This document shows positions 36,502 through 45,463 of a stretch of DNA of 64,000 bases, in pieces. How positions within the stretch are numbered: position 1 is the stretch's first letter; each line of letters starts with the position of its first letter. Under the pieces are notes generated by a model, which worked only from the letters and a program-made list of their open reading frames with translations, ran no database searches and was not told where the DNA came from. The stretch is from Paracoccaceae bacterium (lineage in GTDB: Bacteria; Pseudomonadota; Alphaproteobacteria; Rhodobacterales; Rhodobacteraceae): positions 294,035 to 358,034 of the forward strand of contig JAHYIZ010000001.1 in assembly GCA_019429405.1 (NCBI GenBank), written 5' to 3'. The position numbers and the translations under genes were made by a program.

Positions 36502-37725
36502 ATGGGCTTTGTGGCGTTTGTGCGCGAAAATGCGCGTTGGCTGGCGGCGGGGGTGTTGCTCGCATTTCTCTCAAGCTTCGGGCAGACATTTTTCATCTCG
36601 GTATTCGCCGGGCAGATCAGGGCTGAGTTTGGCCTAAGCGATGGCGACTGGGGCTGGGCCTTTACTGCAGGCACCATGGCATCGGCGGCACTGATGCTCT
36701 GGGCCGGCGGGCTGACCGACCGCTTCCGGGTGCGCTCCCTTGCCGCTTGGGTGCTGGCTGCGCTGGCCGCCGCCTGCGTGGCGATGGCGCTGAATCCAGC
36801 CGCTTGGGCGCTGCCATTTGTCATCTTCGCCCTGCGCTTTACCGGGCAGGGCATGACCAGCCACACCGCCGTGGTGGCGATGGCGCGCTGGTTTGTCGCC
36901 AACCGGGGCCGGGCGCTTGCAGTGGCTGGGCTGGGCTATGCAATTGCCGAGGCACTGATGCCGATGATCTACGTCGCAGCGCTGCGGGTGGTAAGCTGGC
37001 GCGCGCTCTGGCTGGTTTCGGCGGCATTCCTGCTCTTGGGCGTTCCGCTGCTGCGGGTGCTGCTGGCGCAGGAACGCACACCGCAAAGCATGGCCAACGA
37101 AAGCTCGGCCCCCGGCATGGGCGGGCGCCACTGGACCCGCGCGCAGGTGCTGCGGCACTGGCTGATCTGGGCGATTCTGCCGGCGCTGATCGCGCCCTCG
37201 GCCTTCATGACGGCGTTCTTCTTCCAGCAGGTGCATCTGGCCCAGATCAAGGGCTGGGATCATCTGGCACTGGTGGCGCTGTTTCCGCTGTTTCCGGCTG
37301 CGGGGGTTGCGGCATCTTTCCTGTTTGGCTGGAGCATCGACCGGCTCGGGGCGGGGCGGCTGATGGGGGTCTATCAAGTCGGGCTGGCGGCGGGATATCT
37401 GGTGCTGGCACTGACCGAATCGCTGACCGGGGCGGCGGTTGCACTGGTGCTGCTGGGCATCACCTCTGGCGGGCAGGGCACCTTGCCCAATGCCTTCTGG
37501 GCCGAGTACTACGGCACCCGCAACATCGGCGCGATCAAGTCGGTCGTGACCGCGGTGCTGGTGTTCGGCTCTGCGATCGGGCCAGGGTTAAGCGGCGCAC
37601 TGATTGACCGCGGAATCATGTTCCCGCAGCAGATGCTGGCAATAGCCGCCTATGTGGTGCTGGCCTCTGCGCTGATGGCATTTGCCGTGGCCCGCGCCCG
37701 GCGAAGCCTAGCGGCTGCGGCGTAG
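36502..37725 (+). CDS. Major facilitator superfamily transporter
   Basis: A 407-residue membrane protein with about 12 predicted transmembrane helices. The MFS loop is recognisable as GGLTDRFRVRSLAAWVLAAL after helix 2 (about residues 73-92). The central loop around 195-215 is hydrophilic. Helix 7 begins near ALIAPSAFMTAFFFQQ. The substrate is not clear. It overlaps the Smr gene at its 3' end by 18 bases. Confidence 0.9.
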   Translation: MGFVAFVRENARWLAAGVLLAFLSSFGQTFFISVFAGQIRAEFGLSDGDWGWAFTAGTMASAALMLWAGGLTDRFRVRSLAAWVLAALAAACVAMALNPAAWALPFVIFALRFTGQGMTSHTAVVAMARWFVANRGRALAVAGLGYAIAEALMPMIYVAALRVVSWRALWLVSAAFLLLGVPLLRVLLAQERTPQSMANESSAPGMGGRHWTRAQVLRHWLIWAILPALIAPSAFMTAFFFQQVHLAQIKGWDHLALVALFPLFPAAGVAASFLFGWSIDRLGAGRLMGVYQVGLAAGYLVLALTESLTGAAVALVLLGITSGGQGTLPNAFWAEYYGTRNIGAIKSVVTAVLVFGSAIGPGLSGALIDRGIMFPQQMLAIAAYVVLASALMAFAVARARRSLAAAA

Positions 37726-38304
37726 GTAGACGTAATAGGCGCCCGCACCACCATGCTTCAGATGTGCCTGCGCCACTTGCAACACCGCACCGCCCAAGGG
37801 CGCCTGATGCAGCCAGAGAGGCACCTGATGGCGCAAAAGGCCGTGGCGCATAGGGATGGGGCCGTCGTCGGCGCCCAGCCGCCCCTTGCCGGTGATGACC
37901 AGAACCAGCCGCAGCCCGGCATCCTGCGCGCGCAGGATAAAGCGGATCAGCTCTGGGTGGGCCTCAGCCAACGTCATCCCGTGCAGGTCGATGCGCGCCT
38001 CGGGGGTCAGGCGCCCGCGGGTCAGCTTGCGGTGGGCCTTGTGGTCCATGCTTAGCGGAGCGTTTGCAAGACGGTCCGCAAGGCTTGGCGCGGCGGTATG
38101 GCGCAGGCGCGGCTCGGGCACCGCCTGGCCAATGCGAAACGCTGGCAAATCGGGCGGGCGTGGCAGGCGGGGCGGGTGCACCGGCACCGGCGCCGGGTCG
38201 GGCACAGGCACACGCGCCTCGGGGCGCAGCGCGACCGCGCTGGCGGCAACATGCGCCCAAAGCTCGCGTTCCTCGGGGCTCAGCTTGCGCTTGCGGCGGT
38301 GCAT
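37708..38304 (-). CDS. Smr/MutS2-type domain protein
   Basis: A 198-residue protein. Its C-terminal Smr (small MutS-related) domain has IDLHGMTLAEAHPELIRFI near residue 106 and VLVITGKGRLG near 135. The late HLKHGGAGAYYVYLRR matches the H-x-GGxGxxxVxLRR signature. Smr proteins nick or bind branched nucleic acids. The N-terminal part is Pro-rich and charged. It lies 9 bases downstream of the Tim44-like gene. Confidence 0.92.
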   Translation of the reverse strand: MHRRKRKLSPEERELWAHVAASAVALRPEARVPVPDPAPVPVHPPRLPRPPDLPAFRIGQAVPEPRLRHTAAPSLADRLANAPLSMDHKAHRKLTRGRLTPEARIDLHGMTLAEAHPELIRFILRAQDAGLRLVLVITGKGRLGADDGPIPMRHGLLRHQVPLWLHQAPLGGAVLQVAQAHLKHGGAGAYYVYLRRSR

Positions 38305-38313
38305 CGCGCCGCC

Positions 38314-38976
38314 TCAGGCGCTGGTGGCGACAAGCTGCCAGTTCGGGTCTTTGGCGCCCATCTTGCGCGCGAAGGTCCAGGTGTCGCGCTGCTTGCGCGG
38401 GGTTTTCGGGTCGCCTTCGACCACCTGCCCCGCCGCGTCGCGCGCCGATGAAATCAGCTCGCCCAGAAAGCGCACCGAAATCTCGGCCTCGTGCGATTTT
38501 GGGTCATATTCAGCTGCTTCCAGCACCAGCTCGCGCACGCCGATGAACTCGGCCTGCACCGTCAGCCCCTGCTGCGCGCGCGCCTGCACCACCGCGTCGA
38601 AGGCGGCATAGACCTCGGGCGCGAGGAATGGGCGCACCGCCGCAATATCGCTGCGCTCAAACGCCATCAGGATCATTTCATAGGCACCGCGCGCGCCTTG
38701 CAGAAAATCGGTCACACCGAACGATGGCTCGGCGCGCTTCATCGCCAAAAGCGCCAGCGCGGCGGGGCTGCCCTCGGGCACATGGTCGGTGATATCGCGG
38801 TCTTGCCCGCCCTCGATCACCTCAAAGCCGCGGCGCGCGCTGCGGGTGGCGGGTTCGATTTCGGGAAGGTCGGGTTTTTCAAAACCCTCTCGGGTACCCA
38901 GCACGTTTTTCAGGCGCAGAATCAGAAAGATGGCGATCCCGGCCAGAACGATCAGCTGAATCACGGCATTGGACAT
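38314..38976 (-). CDS. Tim44-like domain protein (TimA)
   Basis: A 220-residue protein. One N-terminal transmembrane helix (IQLIVLAGIAIFLILRL) is followed by a charged linker with GFEVIEGG, then a Tim44 domain (LLAMKRAEPSFGVTDFLQGA onward, ending WTFARKMGAKDPNWQLVAT). This family is the bacterial cousin of mitochondrial Tim44. It is anchored in the inner membrane facing the cytosol and its role is poorly known. It precedes the Smr gene as a probable operon. Confidence 0.92.
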   Translation of the reverse strand: MSNAVIQLIVLAGIAIFLILRLKNVLGTREGFEKPDLPEIEPATRSARRGFEVIEGGQDRDITDHVPEGSPAALALLAMKRAEPSFGVTDFLQGARGAYEMILMAFERSDIAAVRPFLAPEVYAAFDAVVQARAQQGLTVQAEFIGVRELVLEAAEYDPKSHEAEISVRFLGELISSARDAAGQVVEGDPKTPRKQRDTWTFARKMGAKDPNWQLVATSA

Positions 38977-39100
38977 GTTTAAACCTCGGTCGGGCTAGGG
39001 TTGGAAAACCCGGCAGTTGCACCCTATGTAGGGCAGCGGCGGGGTCAAGTCCACCGCCCCCCGGCGCAACAGGCGGCGGGGCAGACCTGGGGGCGCACGG

Positions 39101-39577
39101 ATGTGGATTTTTCTGGCCTTCGCGGCGGTGCCGCTGATTGAAATCGGTCTGTTCATTCAGATCGGCGGCGCGATCGGGCTGTGGCCGACGCTGGGGCTGG
39201 TGCTGGCAACAGCGCTGCTTGGGACGGCGCTGGTGCATAGCCAAGGGGCGCGCGCGCTGGCCGATCTGCGCTCTGCATTGAATGATCTGCGCGACCCCAC
39301 CGCGCCGCTCGCGCATGGGGCGATGATTCTGTTTGCCGGGGCGCTGTTGCTGACGCCCGGCTTTTTCACCGATTCCGTCGGCCTTTTGCTGCTGGTGCCC
39401 GCAGTGCGGCGGGCGCTGTTGCGGGCGTTGGCCAAGCGGGTCCAGGTTGCAGGCTTTACCATGGGCGGTGGCCCACGCCAGACGACGCATCGCGCAGGGG
39501 TGATTGACGCCGATTATGTGGAAATTGACCCTGAAAATACGCCTCAGCACCCGCCTTCGGGCTGGACGCGGCATTGA
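39101..39577 (+). CDS. fxsA: FxsA family membrane protein
   Basis: A 158-residue inner-membrane protein of the FxsA family, named for suppressing F exclusion of phage T7. Typical parts are MWIFLAFAAVPLIEIGLFIQ, GGAIGLWPTLGLVLATALLG, and DLRDPTAPLAHGAMILFAGA with a following LLLTPGFFTDSVG. The C-terminal tail is soluble. It is divergent from timA and lies 54 bases before secB. Confidence 0.92.
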   Translation: MWIFLAFAAVPLIEIGLFIQIGGAIGLWPTLGLVLATALLGTALVHSQGARALADLRSALNDLRDPTAPLAHGAMILFAGALLLTPGFFTDSVGLLLLVPAVRRALLRALAKRVQVAGFTMGGGPRQTTHRAGVIDADYVEIDPENTPQHPPSGWTRH

Positions 39578-39631
39578 GGCACGGCGTGCGGGGTGCTACA
39601 CCCGCAGCCGCAACTTGTTCTGGAGACTCCG

Positions 39632-40135
39632 ATGGCTGATGAAAGTAATGGTGCCGCCCCGCAGGCGCCGCAGGTGAAGATGAGCGTGTTGGCGCAATTT
39701 GTGCGCGACATGTCGTTTGAAAATATCGTTGCGCAAAAGGGCATCGCCACAAACGAGGTGCAGCCCGAAACGCAGGTACAGGTCAGCCTCGATGCCCGCA
39801 AGCGCGCCACCGAGAACCAGTACGAGGTCATCACCAAGTTCAAGATCACCTCCACCAATGGCGCCAACAAGGCGCCGCTGTTCCTGATGGAGCTGGACTA
39901 CGCTGGCATCTTTCTGGTCGAGGGCGTTCCTGAAGAGCAGATGCACCCGTTTCTGCTGATCGAATGCCCACGGATGCTGTTCCCCTATATCCGGCGCATC
40001 GTTTCCGATGTAACCCGCGATGGCGGCTTTGCGCCCTTCTACCTTGAAACCATCGATTTCCTTGCACTCTATCGCGCCGAACTGGCACGCCGTGCCGAGC
40101 AGACGTCGGCGGCGGCGCCGCAGACCCTTTCCTGA
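39632..40135 (+). CDS. secB: Protein-export chaperone SecB
   Basis: The 167-residue tetrameric chaperone that keeps precursor proteins unfolded and passes them to SecA. It has QVKMSVLAQFVRDMSFENIV, LDYAGIFLVEGVPEEQMHPF and LIECPRMLFPYIRRIVSDVT, plus the C-terminal DGGFAPFYLETIDFLALYR. TGGAGA lies before the ATG at 39632, which I choose over an in-frame earlier start. Confidence 0.97.
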   Translation: MADESNGAAPQAPQVKMSVLAQFVRDMSFENIVAQKGIATNEVQPETQVQVSLDARKRATENQYEVITKFKITSTNGANKAPLFLMELDYAGIFLVEGVPEEQMHPFLLIECPRMLFPYIRRIVSDVTRDGGFAPFYLETIDFLALYRAELARRAEQTSAAAPQTLS

Positions 40136-40226
40136 TCAGCCGCGGCAAGCTGACCCTGTGGCAAGCTGCCCAAGTGACATACCCGCCCGCCGCGCCAAAA
40201 TGGCTGCGGCGGAATTGCGGGCAAAA

Positions 40227-40757
40227 ATGGCAGATATGATTCCCGCCTGGGTAAATGGCGCGCTGACCCCGGTGGAGAAAGTTGCGGCGCATGTCCAGGG
40301 GCTCAAGCACAAGGCGGTTTCCGTGTTTGTGCTTGAGGGCGAGCGTGTGCTGATTCAGCGGCGGGCGGCGGGAAAGTACCACAGCGCGGGGCTTTGGGCG
40401 AACAGTTGCTGCACGCATCCTGCCTGGGGCGAGAAATCGGCCAATTGCGCGGTGCGGCGCTTGCGTGAAGAGTTGGGCATTAGTGGGCTTTACCCTGCAT
40501 TCGCCGACCGCGTTGAATACCGCGCCGACGTGGGCGAGGGCATGATCGAGCATGAGGTGGTTGATATCTATCTTGCCTATGCAAGCCCCGACACGGTGGT
40601 CACGCCCAACCCGGACGAGGTTTCCGACGTGCGCTGGGTCGGCATTTACGACCTTGCCGCCGATGTCGTGCGACACCCCGAACATTATACCAAGTGGCTA
40701 TCGATCTATCTGGAGCGGCACATGGACCGGATCTTTGGCGCGGCACTGCGCCGCTAG
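40227..40757 (+). CDS. idi: Isopentenyl-diphosphate delta-isomerase
   Basis: Idi interconverts IPP and DMAPP. The 176-residue protein is type I (Nudix fold) with VFVLEGERVLIQRRAAGKYH, the active-site Cys in GLWANSCCTHPAWGE (about C61/C62), the Nudix-like AVRRLREELGI and the later HEVVDIYLAY. The start MADMIPAWVNG matches Rhodobacter Idi; two other ATGs (40200, 40236) are possible. dxs and ispA elsewhere in the window serve the same pathway. Confidence 0.95.
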   Translation: MADMIPAWVNGALTPVEKVAAHVQGLKHKAVSVFVLEGERVLIQRRAAGKYHSAGLWANSCCTHPAWGEKSANCAVRRLREELGISGLYPAFADRVEYRADVGEGMIEHEVVDIYLAYASPDTVVTPNPDEVSDVRWVGIYDLAADVVRHPEHYTKWLSIYLERHMDRIFGAALRR

Positions 40758-41053
40758 TCGATCTGCATTTCCGCCAGCAGAAAGCCCCAAGCCGCGCCGT
40801 GCATATCGCGGTCGGCACGGGTGCCCTGCACGACGGGGCGCGGAACAGAGAACTTGACCACGTTCAGCTCTGCAATATCAAAGCGCTTCATCTGCGCCGC
40901 ATCCACCCCGAACAGGGCCGCAACACGGGCGGTAGGCAGCGCCGAGACACGGGCAAAAGCGTCACTATTCCCGCAGAAAACGTCGATAGTCAGCCAGAAC
41001 GGCCCAGCGTTTTTTGACCGCACTTTTTCGACGACGCTGCCCAGCTCAGCCAT
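40754..41053 (-). CDS. DUF4387-type protein, AtuA partner
   Basis: A 99-residue protein. KVRSKNAGPFWLTIDVFCGN and the following AAQMKRFDIAELNVVKFSVP with PRPVVQGTRADRDMHGA are the DUF4387 pattern. In other genomes this domain occurs beside or fused to AtuA-family proteins. Its start overlaps the end of the upstream AtuA gene by 8 bases, supporting a two-subunit protein. Function is inferred, not known. Confidence 0.82.
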   Translation of the reverse strand: MAELGSVVEKVRSKNAGPFWLTIDVFCGNSDAFARVSALPTARVAALFGVDAAQMKRFDIAELNVVKFSVPRPVVQGTRADRDMHGAAWGFLLAEMQID

Positions 41054-42401
41054 TTCCCACCTCCGTGACCACCAGCCGGAAGGGCGCCATCGGGTCGGCG
41101 GTATGCAAAACGTGGTTGAGGCAGAATTCGTAAAGCGCGCCGCGGTGCATCTCGGCGGGCGAGAAAGGAAAGGCGATGGTCGGCATCGGCTCATCCTCGT
41201 CCAGCGCGTGATGCAGCAGGAAAGGGTTGGCAATCTTGGCAATTTCGCCCGCCAGCGCCTCGGTCGGGGCGGTAACGATTGCCAGCGCCCCCACTTCGAC
41301 GGGCACCGTATGGCGATTTTCCAGCGCGCCCAGGGCCGCGTCGATGCCGATCAGCCGGATCTCCAGCTCATAACCATCCGTCAGCCGCAACCTGGCGGCA
41401 ACCCGCGCGCGGGTTTGGGCAACCACGGCGTCGGCCCAGGCGCGCGCGTTTTCGACATAGCGCCGCTCGCGCAGCAGGGCGAGTGCCACGGCCTGATAGC
41501 CCGCGACGCGCGCACCTTCGAGCTTGACCGTATAGCGCCCCGGCACCCATTTTGAGCCCTCAACCCGCACTTCGCGCTGGTTTAGAGCCTGATAGCGCGC
41601 CGCAGTCACATCAAGGTGGCCACCGGGTTCGTGCAGAATGAAAGGGTCTGAGTTTTCATAAAGCATATGCGCCGAAACCGTGTAGGGCGTGGCGCGCGCG
41701 GCTGAGCCCAGCGGGGTAAAGGTAAAACCCTGCGCGTCGAAATCGATCTGGATGGTGCCCGTCGCAGGGTTAGTGGTGGCAATCGCGCCGCATTCGCCCA
41801 CCTTGGCGCCATGCCACGCGGCACCGGGGTGATCGCCGCGCGAAAGCGGCAGGGCGGCGATAATGGCGGTGTCGGTGGTGCGCCCGGCAATCACGATATC
41901 GGCACCCGTGGCAAGCGCCGCCTGAATTTGCTCGGCGCCGGCAAGGGCTACGATATTGGTGCAGGCCGCAAGGATTTCAGCCGAAATCGGCGGCGCGGCG
42001 GGCAGTGGCGAAACCCGCCCGGCGGCAAGTTCCTCGGTCAAAAAGGCGGCATTTTGGCCGGAATAGAGCCTTGTTATGCGCAAACGCTGGCCCAGCTCGG
42101 CTGCCAGCTCTTCAGTGATCTGATAGAGCCAGTCAACCGCCGCATCGGCGCCGCAGGTGCCCGCGGTGCCGATGACCAACGGCACCCCCGCCTCGGCGCG
42201 CGCCTGCATCAGCTCGCGCCACTCGGCCTTGATCGAGCCGCGCGAATATTTGGAAACACCGCGCCCAAGATACGAGGGCCCACTGTCGGTGGACCCTCCG
42301 TCAACTGCGATGATGTCGGGCCGGTTTGCCACACCCAACGCCAGCGCGGCGCGATCATACCCCAGCCCCAGGGCCCCGGTGGGAATCAAAACGCGGGTCA
42401 T
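41046..42401 (-). CDS. AtuA family (DUF1446) protein
   Basis: A 451-residue protein. The start MTRVLIPTGALGLGYDRAA and the following DIIAVDGGSTDSGPSYLGRG, VIGTAGTCGADAAVDW, CTNIVALAGAEQIQAALATG and ADIVIAGRTTD are the DUF1446/AtuA signature. AtuA was named from acyclic terpene utilisation in Pseudomonas; most members have no proven reaction. It lies one base after the tctA stop, so the transporter cargo is probably its substrate. Confidence 0.85.
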   Translation of the reverse strand: MTRVLIPTGALGLGYDRAALALGVANRPDIIAVDGGSTDSGPSYLGRGVSKYSRGSIKAEWRELMQARAEAGVPLVIGTAGTCGADAAVDWLYQITEELAAELGQRLRITRLYSGQNAAFLTEELAAGRVSPLPAAPPISAEILAACTNIVALAGAEQIQAALATGADIVIAGRTTDTAIIAALPLSRGDHPGAAWHGAKVGECGAIATTNPATGTIQIDFDAQGFTFTPLGSAARATPYTVSAHMLYENSDPFILHEPGGHLDVTAARYQALNQREVRVEGSKWVPGRYTVKLEGARVAGYQAVALALLRERRYVENARAWADAVVAQTRARVAARLRLTDGYELEIRLIGIDAALGALENRHTVPVEVGALAIVTAPTEALAGEIAKIANPFLLHHALDEDEPMPTIAFPFSPAEMHRGALYEFCLNHVLHTADPMAPFRLVVTEVGNG

Positions 42402-42402
42402 G

Positions 42403-43920
42403 TTAGTCAGCTTCTGCATCAACGGGCTGCGGCGGCCGCTTCAGGAACCGGCGCAGGAAGATCGGCGCGATGAACCCTGCGATTGCCGCCACCCAGAGCC
42501 CGGTCGCAATGCCGCTGTTGAACAGATAGGTCCAGTCGCCGTTCGCAATGACCATGGCGCGGCGCAGGTTGTCTTCCATCTGGTTGCCCAGAAGGATGCC
42601 AAGGATGACCGGCACGGTCGGAATGTCGAGCTTGCGCAAAAAGTAGCCCATGACGCCGAAACCGACCATCATCACCAGATCAAAATAGCTGCCGGTCAGC
42701 GAGTAGATGCCGACGAACGAGATCATGGTGACGCCAGGCAAAAGCACCCATGCGGGCACCATAAGCACCTTCACGAAGATCTTGACCATCGGGATGTTCA
42801 TGATCAGCAGCACGACGTTGGCGATGAGCAGGCTTGCAATCAGGCCCCAGACGACCTCGGGTCGATCGGCAAAGAGGGTCGGGCCGGGCGTGATGTTCAG
42901 TGTCATCAACAGCGCCAGCAGCACCGCCGTAGTGCCCGACCCCGGCACGCCAAGCGTCAGCATCGGAATCAGCGCGCCACCCGCAGCAGCGTTGTTGCCC
43001 GCCTCGGGCGCCGCAACCCCGCGCGGATCACCCTGGCCGAACCTGCCCTTGGGCCCGGCAATCGATTTCTCGGCCATATAGGCAAGGAACGAGCCTAACG
43101 AGGCCCCCGCGCCCGGCAGAATACCAGCAACGAAGCCGATGCCCGAACCACGCAGCATGGAGCCAGAGGCTGCGATCAGATCCTTGATCGGCACCGTCAC
43201 CTTTTCCAGTTTGACACCGATGGCGCTGCCCTTGCCGTGGGTCTCGATGAAAAAGAACACCTCAGTGATGGCGAACAGCCCGACGATCGCGACAAGAAAA
43301 TCGACGCCGTCCATCATGTGCAGGTTGCCGCCGGTAAAGCGCGGCATGCCGGTGGTATTGTCGAGCCCGATCATGGCAATGCCAAGCCCGATACAGGCCG
43401 CAATCACTGCCTTGGCCTGATTTTTTGAGCCAACACCGCCAAGCGTGGTGAACGCCAGCAGGTAGAGCGCAAAATACTCGGCCGGGCCAAACAGATATGC
43501 CACCCGCGCCAGCATCGGCGCCAAAATCACGAGCCCGACGGTCGCCAGCATGGCGCCGACAAAGCTCGCCACGCCAGAGATGACCAATGCGTCGCCCGCC
43601 CTGCCCTGCCGCGCCATCGGGTAGCCGTCAAGCGTGGTCATCAGCGCCGGTTCATCGCCGGGAATGTTCAAAAGGATCGACGAGATACGCCCGCCATACA
43701 TCGCGCCGTAGTAAACGCTGGTCAGCAGCACCAGCGCCGAGGTGGCATCAAGCCCCATCGTGAACGCGAGCGGGATGAGAATCGCAACCCCGTTTGACGG
43801 GCCAAGGCCCGGCAGCGCACCGATGATGGTGCCCATAAAACAGCCCACAACCGCCAGAAACAGCGTGAACGGGTTCAGCGCCACACTGAAACCAAGCGCA
43901 AGGTTCGACAGAATTTCCAT
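42403..43920 (-). CDS. Tripartite tricarboxylate transporter permease, TctA family
   Basis: The large membrane subunit (505 residues, about 12 helices) of a TTT transporter. It has the PGLGPSNGVAILIPLAFTMG motif near residue 34 and the second-half PGAGASLGSFLAYMAEKS typical of TctA. These systems import carboxylates with a periplasmic binding protein. TctB starts 10 bases upstream on the same strand. The actual substrate is unknown. Confidence 0.95.
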   Translation of the reverse strand: MEILSNLALGFSVALNPFTLFLAVVGCFMGTIIGALPGLGPSNGVAILIPLAFTMGLDATSALVLLTSVYYGAMYGGRISSILLNIPGDEPALMTTLDGYPMARQGRAGDALVISGVASFVGAMLATVGLVILAPMLARVAYLFGPAEYFALYLLAFTTLGGVGSKNQAKAVIAACIGLGIAMIGLDNTTGMPRFTGGNLHMMDGVDFLVAIVGLFAITEVFFFIETHGKGSAIGVKLEKVTVPIKDLIAASGSMLRGSGIGFVAGILPGAGASLGSFLAYMAEKSIAGPKGRFGQGDPRGVAAPEAGNNAAAGGALIPMLTLGVPGSGTTAVLLALLMTLNITPGPTLFADRPEVVWGLIASLLIANVVLLIMNIPMVKIFVKVLMVPAWVLLPGVTMISFVGIYSLTGSYFDLVMMVGFGVMGYFLRKLDIPTVPVILGILLGNQMEDNLRRAMVIANGDWTYLFNSGIATGLWVAAIAGFIAPIFLRRFLKRPPQPVDAEAD

Positions 43921-43930
43921 GAGCGCCCCC

Positions 43931-44371
43931 TCAGCCCATCATCGCGCGCGGCAGGGCAATCAGCCCAAGTCCGAGGGCGTATTTGAAGATCGCGAACAGC
44001 CCGATCGAAAGGCCGATACCGGTCAGCGCGGCGGTTTGCAGGCGCGGGCTGATCTGATAGCTGACCACCGACGCGGCAACCGCGGTAGGCAGCAGAAACC
44101 CAAGCGGTTTCAGCGCATAAGCATAGCCCACCAGAACCGCCAAGGCGATGCCAAGATGCAGCCAGGTTGCGCCGTGCGGCCATTCAGGGCTTTCGTCGGG
44201 CTTGATCAGCACCACCAGCGCGGCCAGCGCAGCCACGGCGCCGATGACCAGCGGAAACACCTTGGGGCCAACCGGGTCCGACAAAAACGACGGCTGGATC
44301 TGAAGGGCGCTGGCGATATACGCCAGCGCCACCCCAAGCACGACCAGACCAAAGATCCGGTCCGAGGCCAT
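43931..44371 (-). CDS. Tripartite tricarboxylate transporter small permease, TctB family
   Basis: A 146-residue protein with four predicted transmembrane helices (MASDRIFGLVVLGVALAYIA; VFPLVIGAVAALAALVVLI; later ALKPLGFLLPTAVAASVVSY). It resembles TctB, the small subunit, which is poorly conserved in sequence. Its start shares one base with the tctC stop (TAATG). Confidence 0.9.
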   Translation of the reverse strand: MASDRIFGLVVLGVALAYIASALQIQPSFLSDPVGPKVFPLVIGAVAALAALVVLIKPDESPEWPHGATWLHLGIALAVLVGYAYALKPLGFLLPTAVAASVVSYQISPRLQTAALTGIGLSIGLFAIFKYALGLGLIALPRAMMG

Positions 44372-45336
44372 TACTGGATAACCCCGATTTCGCGCGACAG
44401 AGCGGTGGTGTCGGCAACAACGCCGTCAATCCAGCCCTGGAACTCGGCACCAACCAGCGTGAAGGGCGCCAGACCGTTGGCCTCCATCACCGCCTGCCAT
44501 TCGGCGCTATCGGCAACCGCCTGAAGCCTGGTTGCCCAACCGTTGAACGCGTCGTCGGAAATGCCCTTGGGCACATAAAGACCGCGCCAGTTGACCACGA
44601 CAACGTCATAGCCCTGCTCTTTGGCGGTCGGAATGTCTTCAAAGCCCGCAACGCGCTCGGGTGTCAGAATCGCAAGTGCGCGCACGTCGCCCGACTTGAT
44701 GAAGCCGGTGATTTCGGAGATGTCACCGGTCATCGCCTGCGTGAAGCCGCCGATGGTCTGGGTGATAGCCTCGGCGCCGCCGTTCATGCCGATATATTTA
44801 ACGGCTTTGGCGTCGGTGAAGCCTGCGGCCTTCATGATTTGCAGCGGCTTGAGGTGGTCAAACCCGCCAGCAGCCGAACCGCCCGCAAAGGTGATCTTGC
44901 TCGGGTCAGCCTTGATCGCCTCGACGAGGTCGGAAAGCGTCTGGTAGGGGCTATCCTTGGCCACCACGATCACGCCGGGGTCGCCGCCGATGGTGCCCAC
45001 CCAGCGTACCTGGTCGGCGGTGGCGCCGCCGTAGGCGTTTTGCGCAAGACGCGTAGTCGTGGCCGACGAAGCGGCGATGATCAGATCTGCGTCGGTGTTG
45101 CGCTCGTTGACGACGTTGGCATAGGCGAGGCCGCCGCCGGCGCCGGCCATGTTGGTCACCTGCACCGGGTTTGGCACCAGCTTCAGGTCATAAAGCAGCT
45201 TGCCGATCTGGCGGCAGGTAAAATCCCAGCCGCCGCCAGCATCGGCGGGGGCGATACATTCGGTGGCCATCGCGGTGGTGGCACCAAGGCTGATCAGGGC
45301 GCTGGTGCCCAGCGCCTTCAGAAGCGTCATTTTCAT
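44371..45336 (-). CDS. Tripartite tricarboxylate transporter binding protein, TctC/Bug family
   Basis: A 321-residue periplasmic binding protein with a signal peptide ending TTAMA (about residue 24). TECIAPADAGGGWDFTCRQI begins the mature part; the PADAGGGWD loop lines the carboxylate pocket in this family. VVVAKDSPYQTLSDLVEAIK and GGSAAGGFDHLKPLQIMKAA are typical. GGGAGGAC precedes the ATG. It is the first gene of the leftward transporter operon. Confidence 0.95.
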   Translation of the reverse strand: MKMTLLKALGTSALISLGATTAMATECIAPADAGGGWDFTCRQIGKLLYDLKLVPNPVQVTNMAGAGGGLAYANVVNERNTDADLIIAASSATTTRLAQNAYGGATADQVRWVGTIGGDPGVIVVAKDSPYQTLSDLVEAIKADPSKITFAGGSAAGGFDHLKPLQIMKAAGFTDAKAVKYIGMNGGAEAITQTIGGFTQAMTGDISEITGFIKSGDVRALAILTPERVAGFEDIPTAKEQGYDVVVVNWRGLYVPKGISDDAFNGWATRLQAVADSAEWQAVMEANGLAPFTLVGAEFQGWIDGVVADTTALSREIGVIQ

Positions 45337-45426
45337 GCTGTCCTCCCAGACATATGTTCTGCCGACAAGGCGCACCGTAGCCGGTGCGATCCCCCTCTTG
45401 CAGGATGCGACGATTCGGCCGAAAGC

Positions 45427-45442
45427 TGACATCAACCTGTCA
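45427..45442. promoter_or_regulatory. Inverted repeat in the divergent tctC/response-regulator gap
   Basis: TGACA-TCAACC-TGTCA forms a 5-6-5 inverted repeat 21 bases before the response-regulator ATG, within the 127-base divergent gap 45337-45463. It could be an operator for the regulator, acting on both transcripts. Confidence 0.4.
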
Positions 45443-45463
45443 TGCGCTGCAAAAGAGGCTGGC

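Noticed and set aside
40020-40226. Upstream extension of idi into secB
   Set aside because: It overlaps the end of secB out of frame; Idi family proteins begin near MADMIPAWV.
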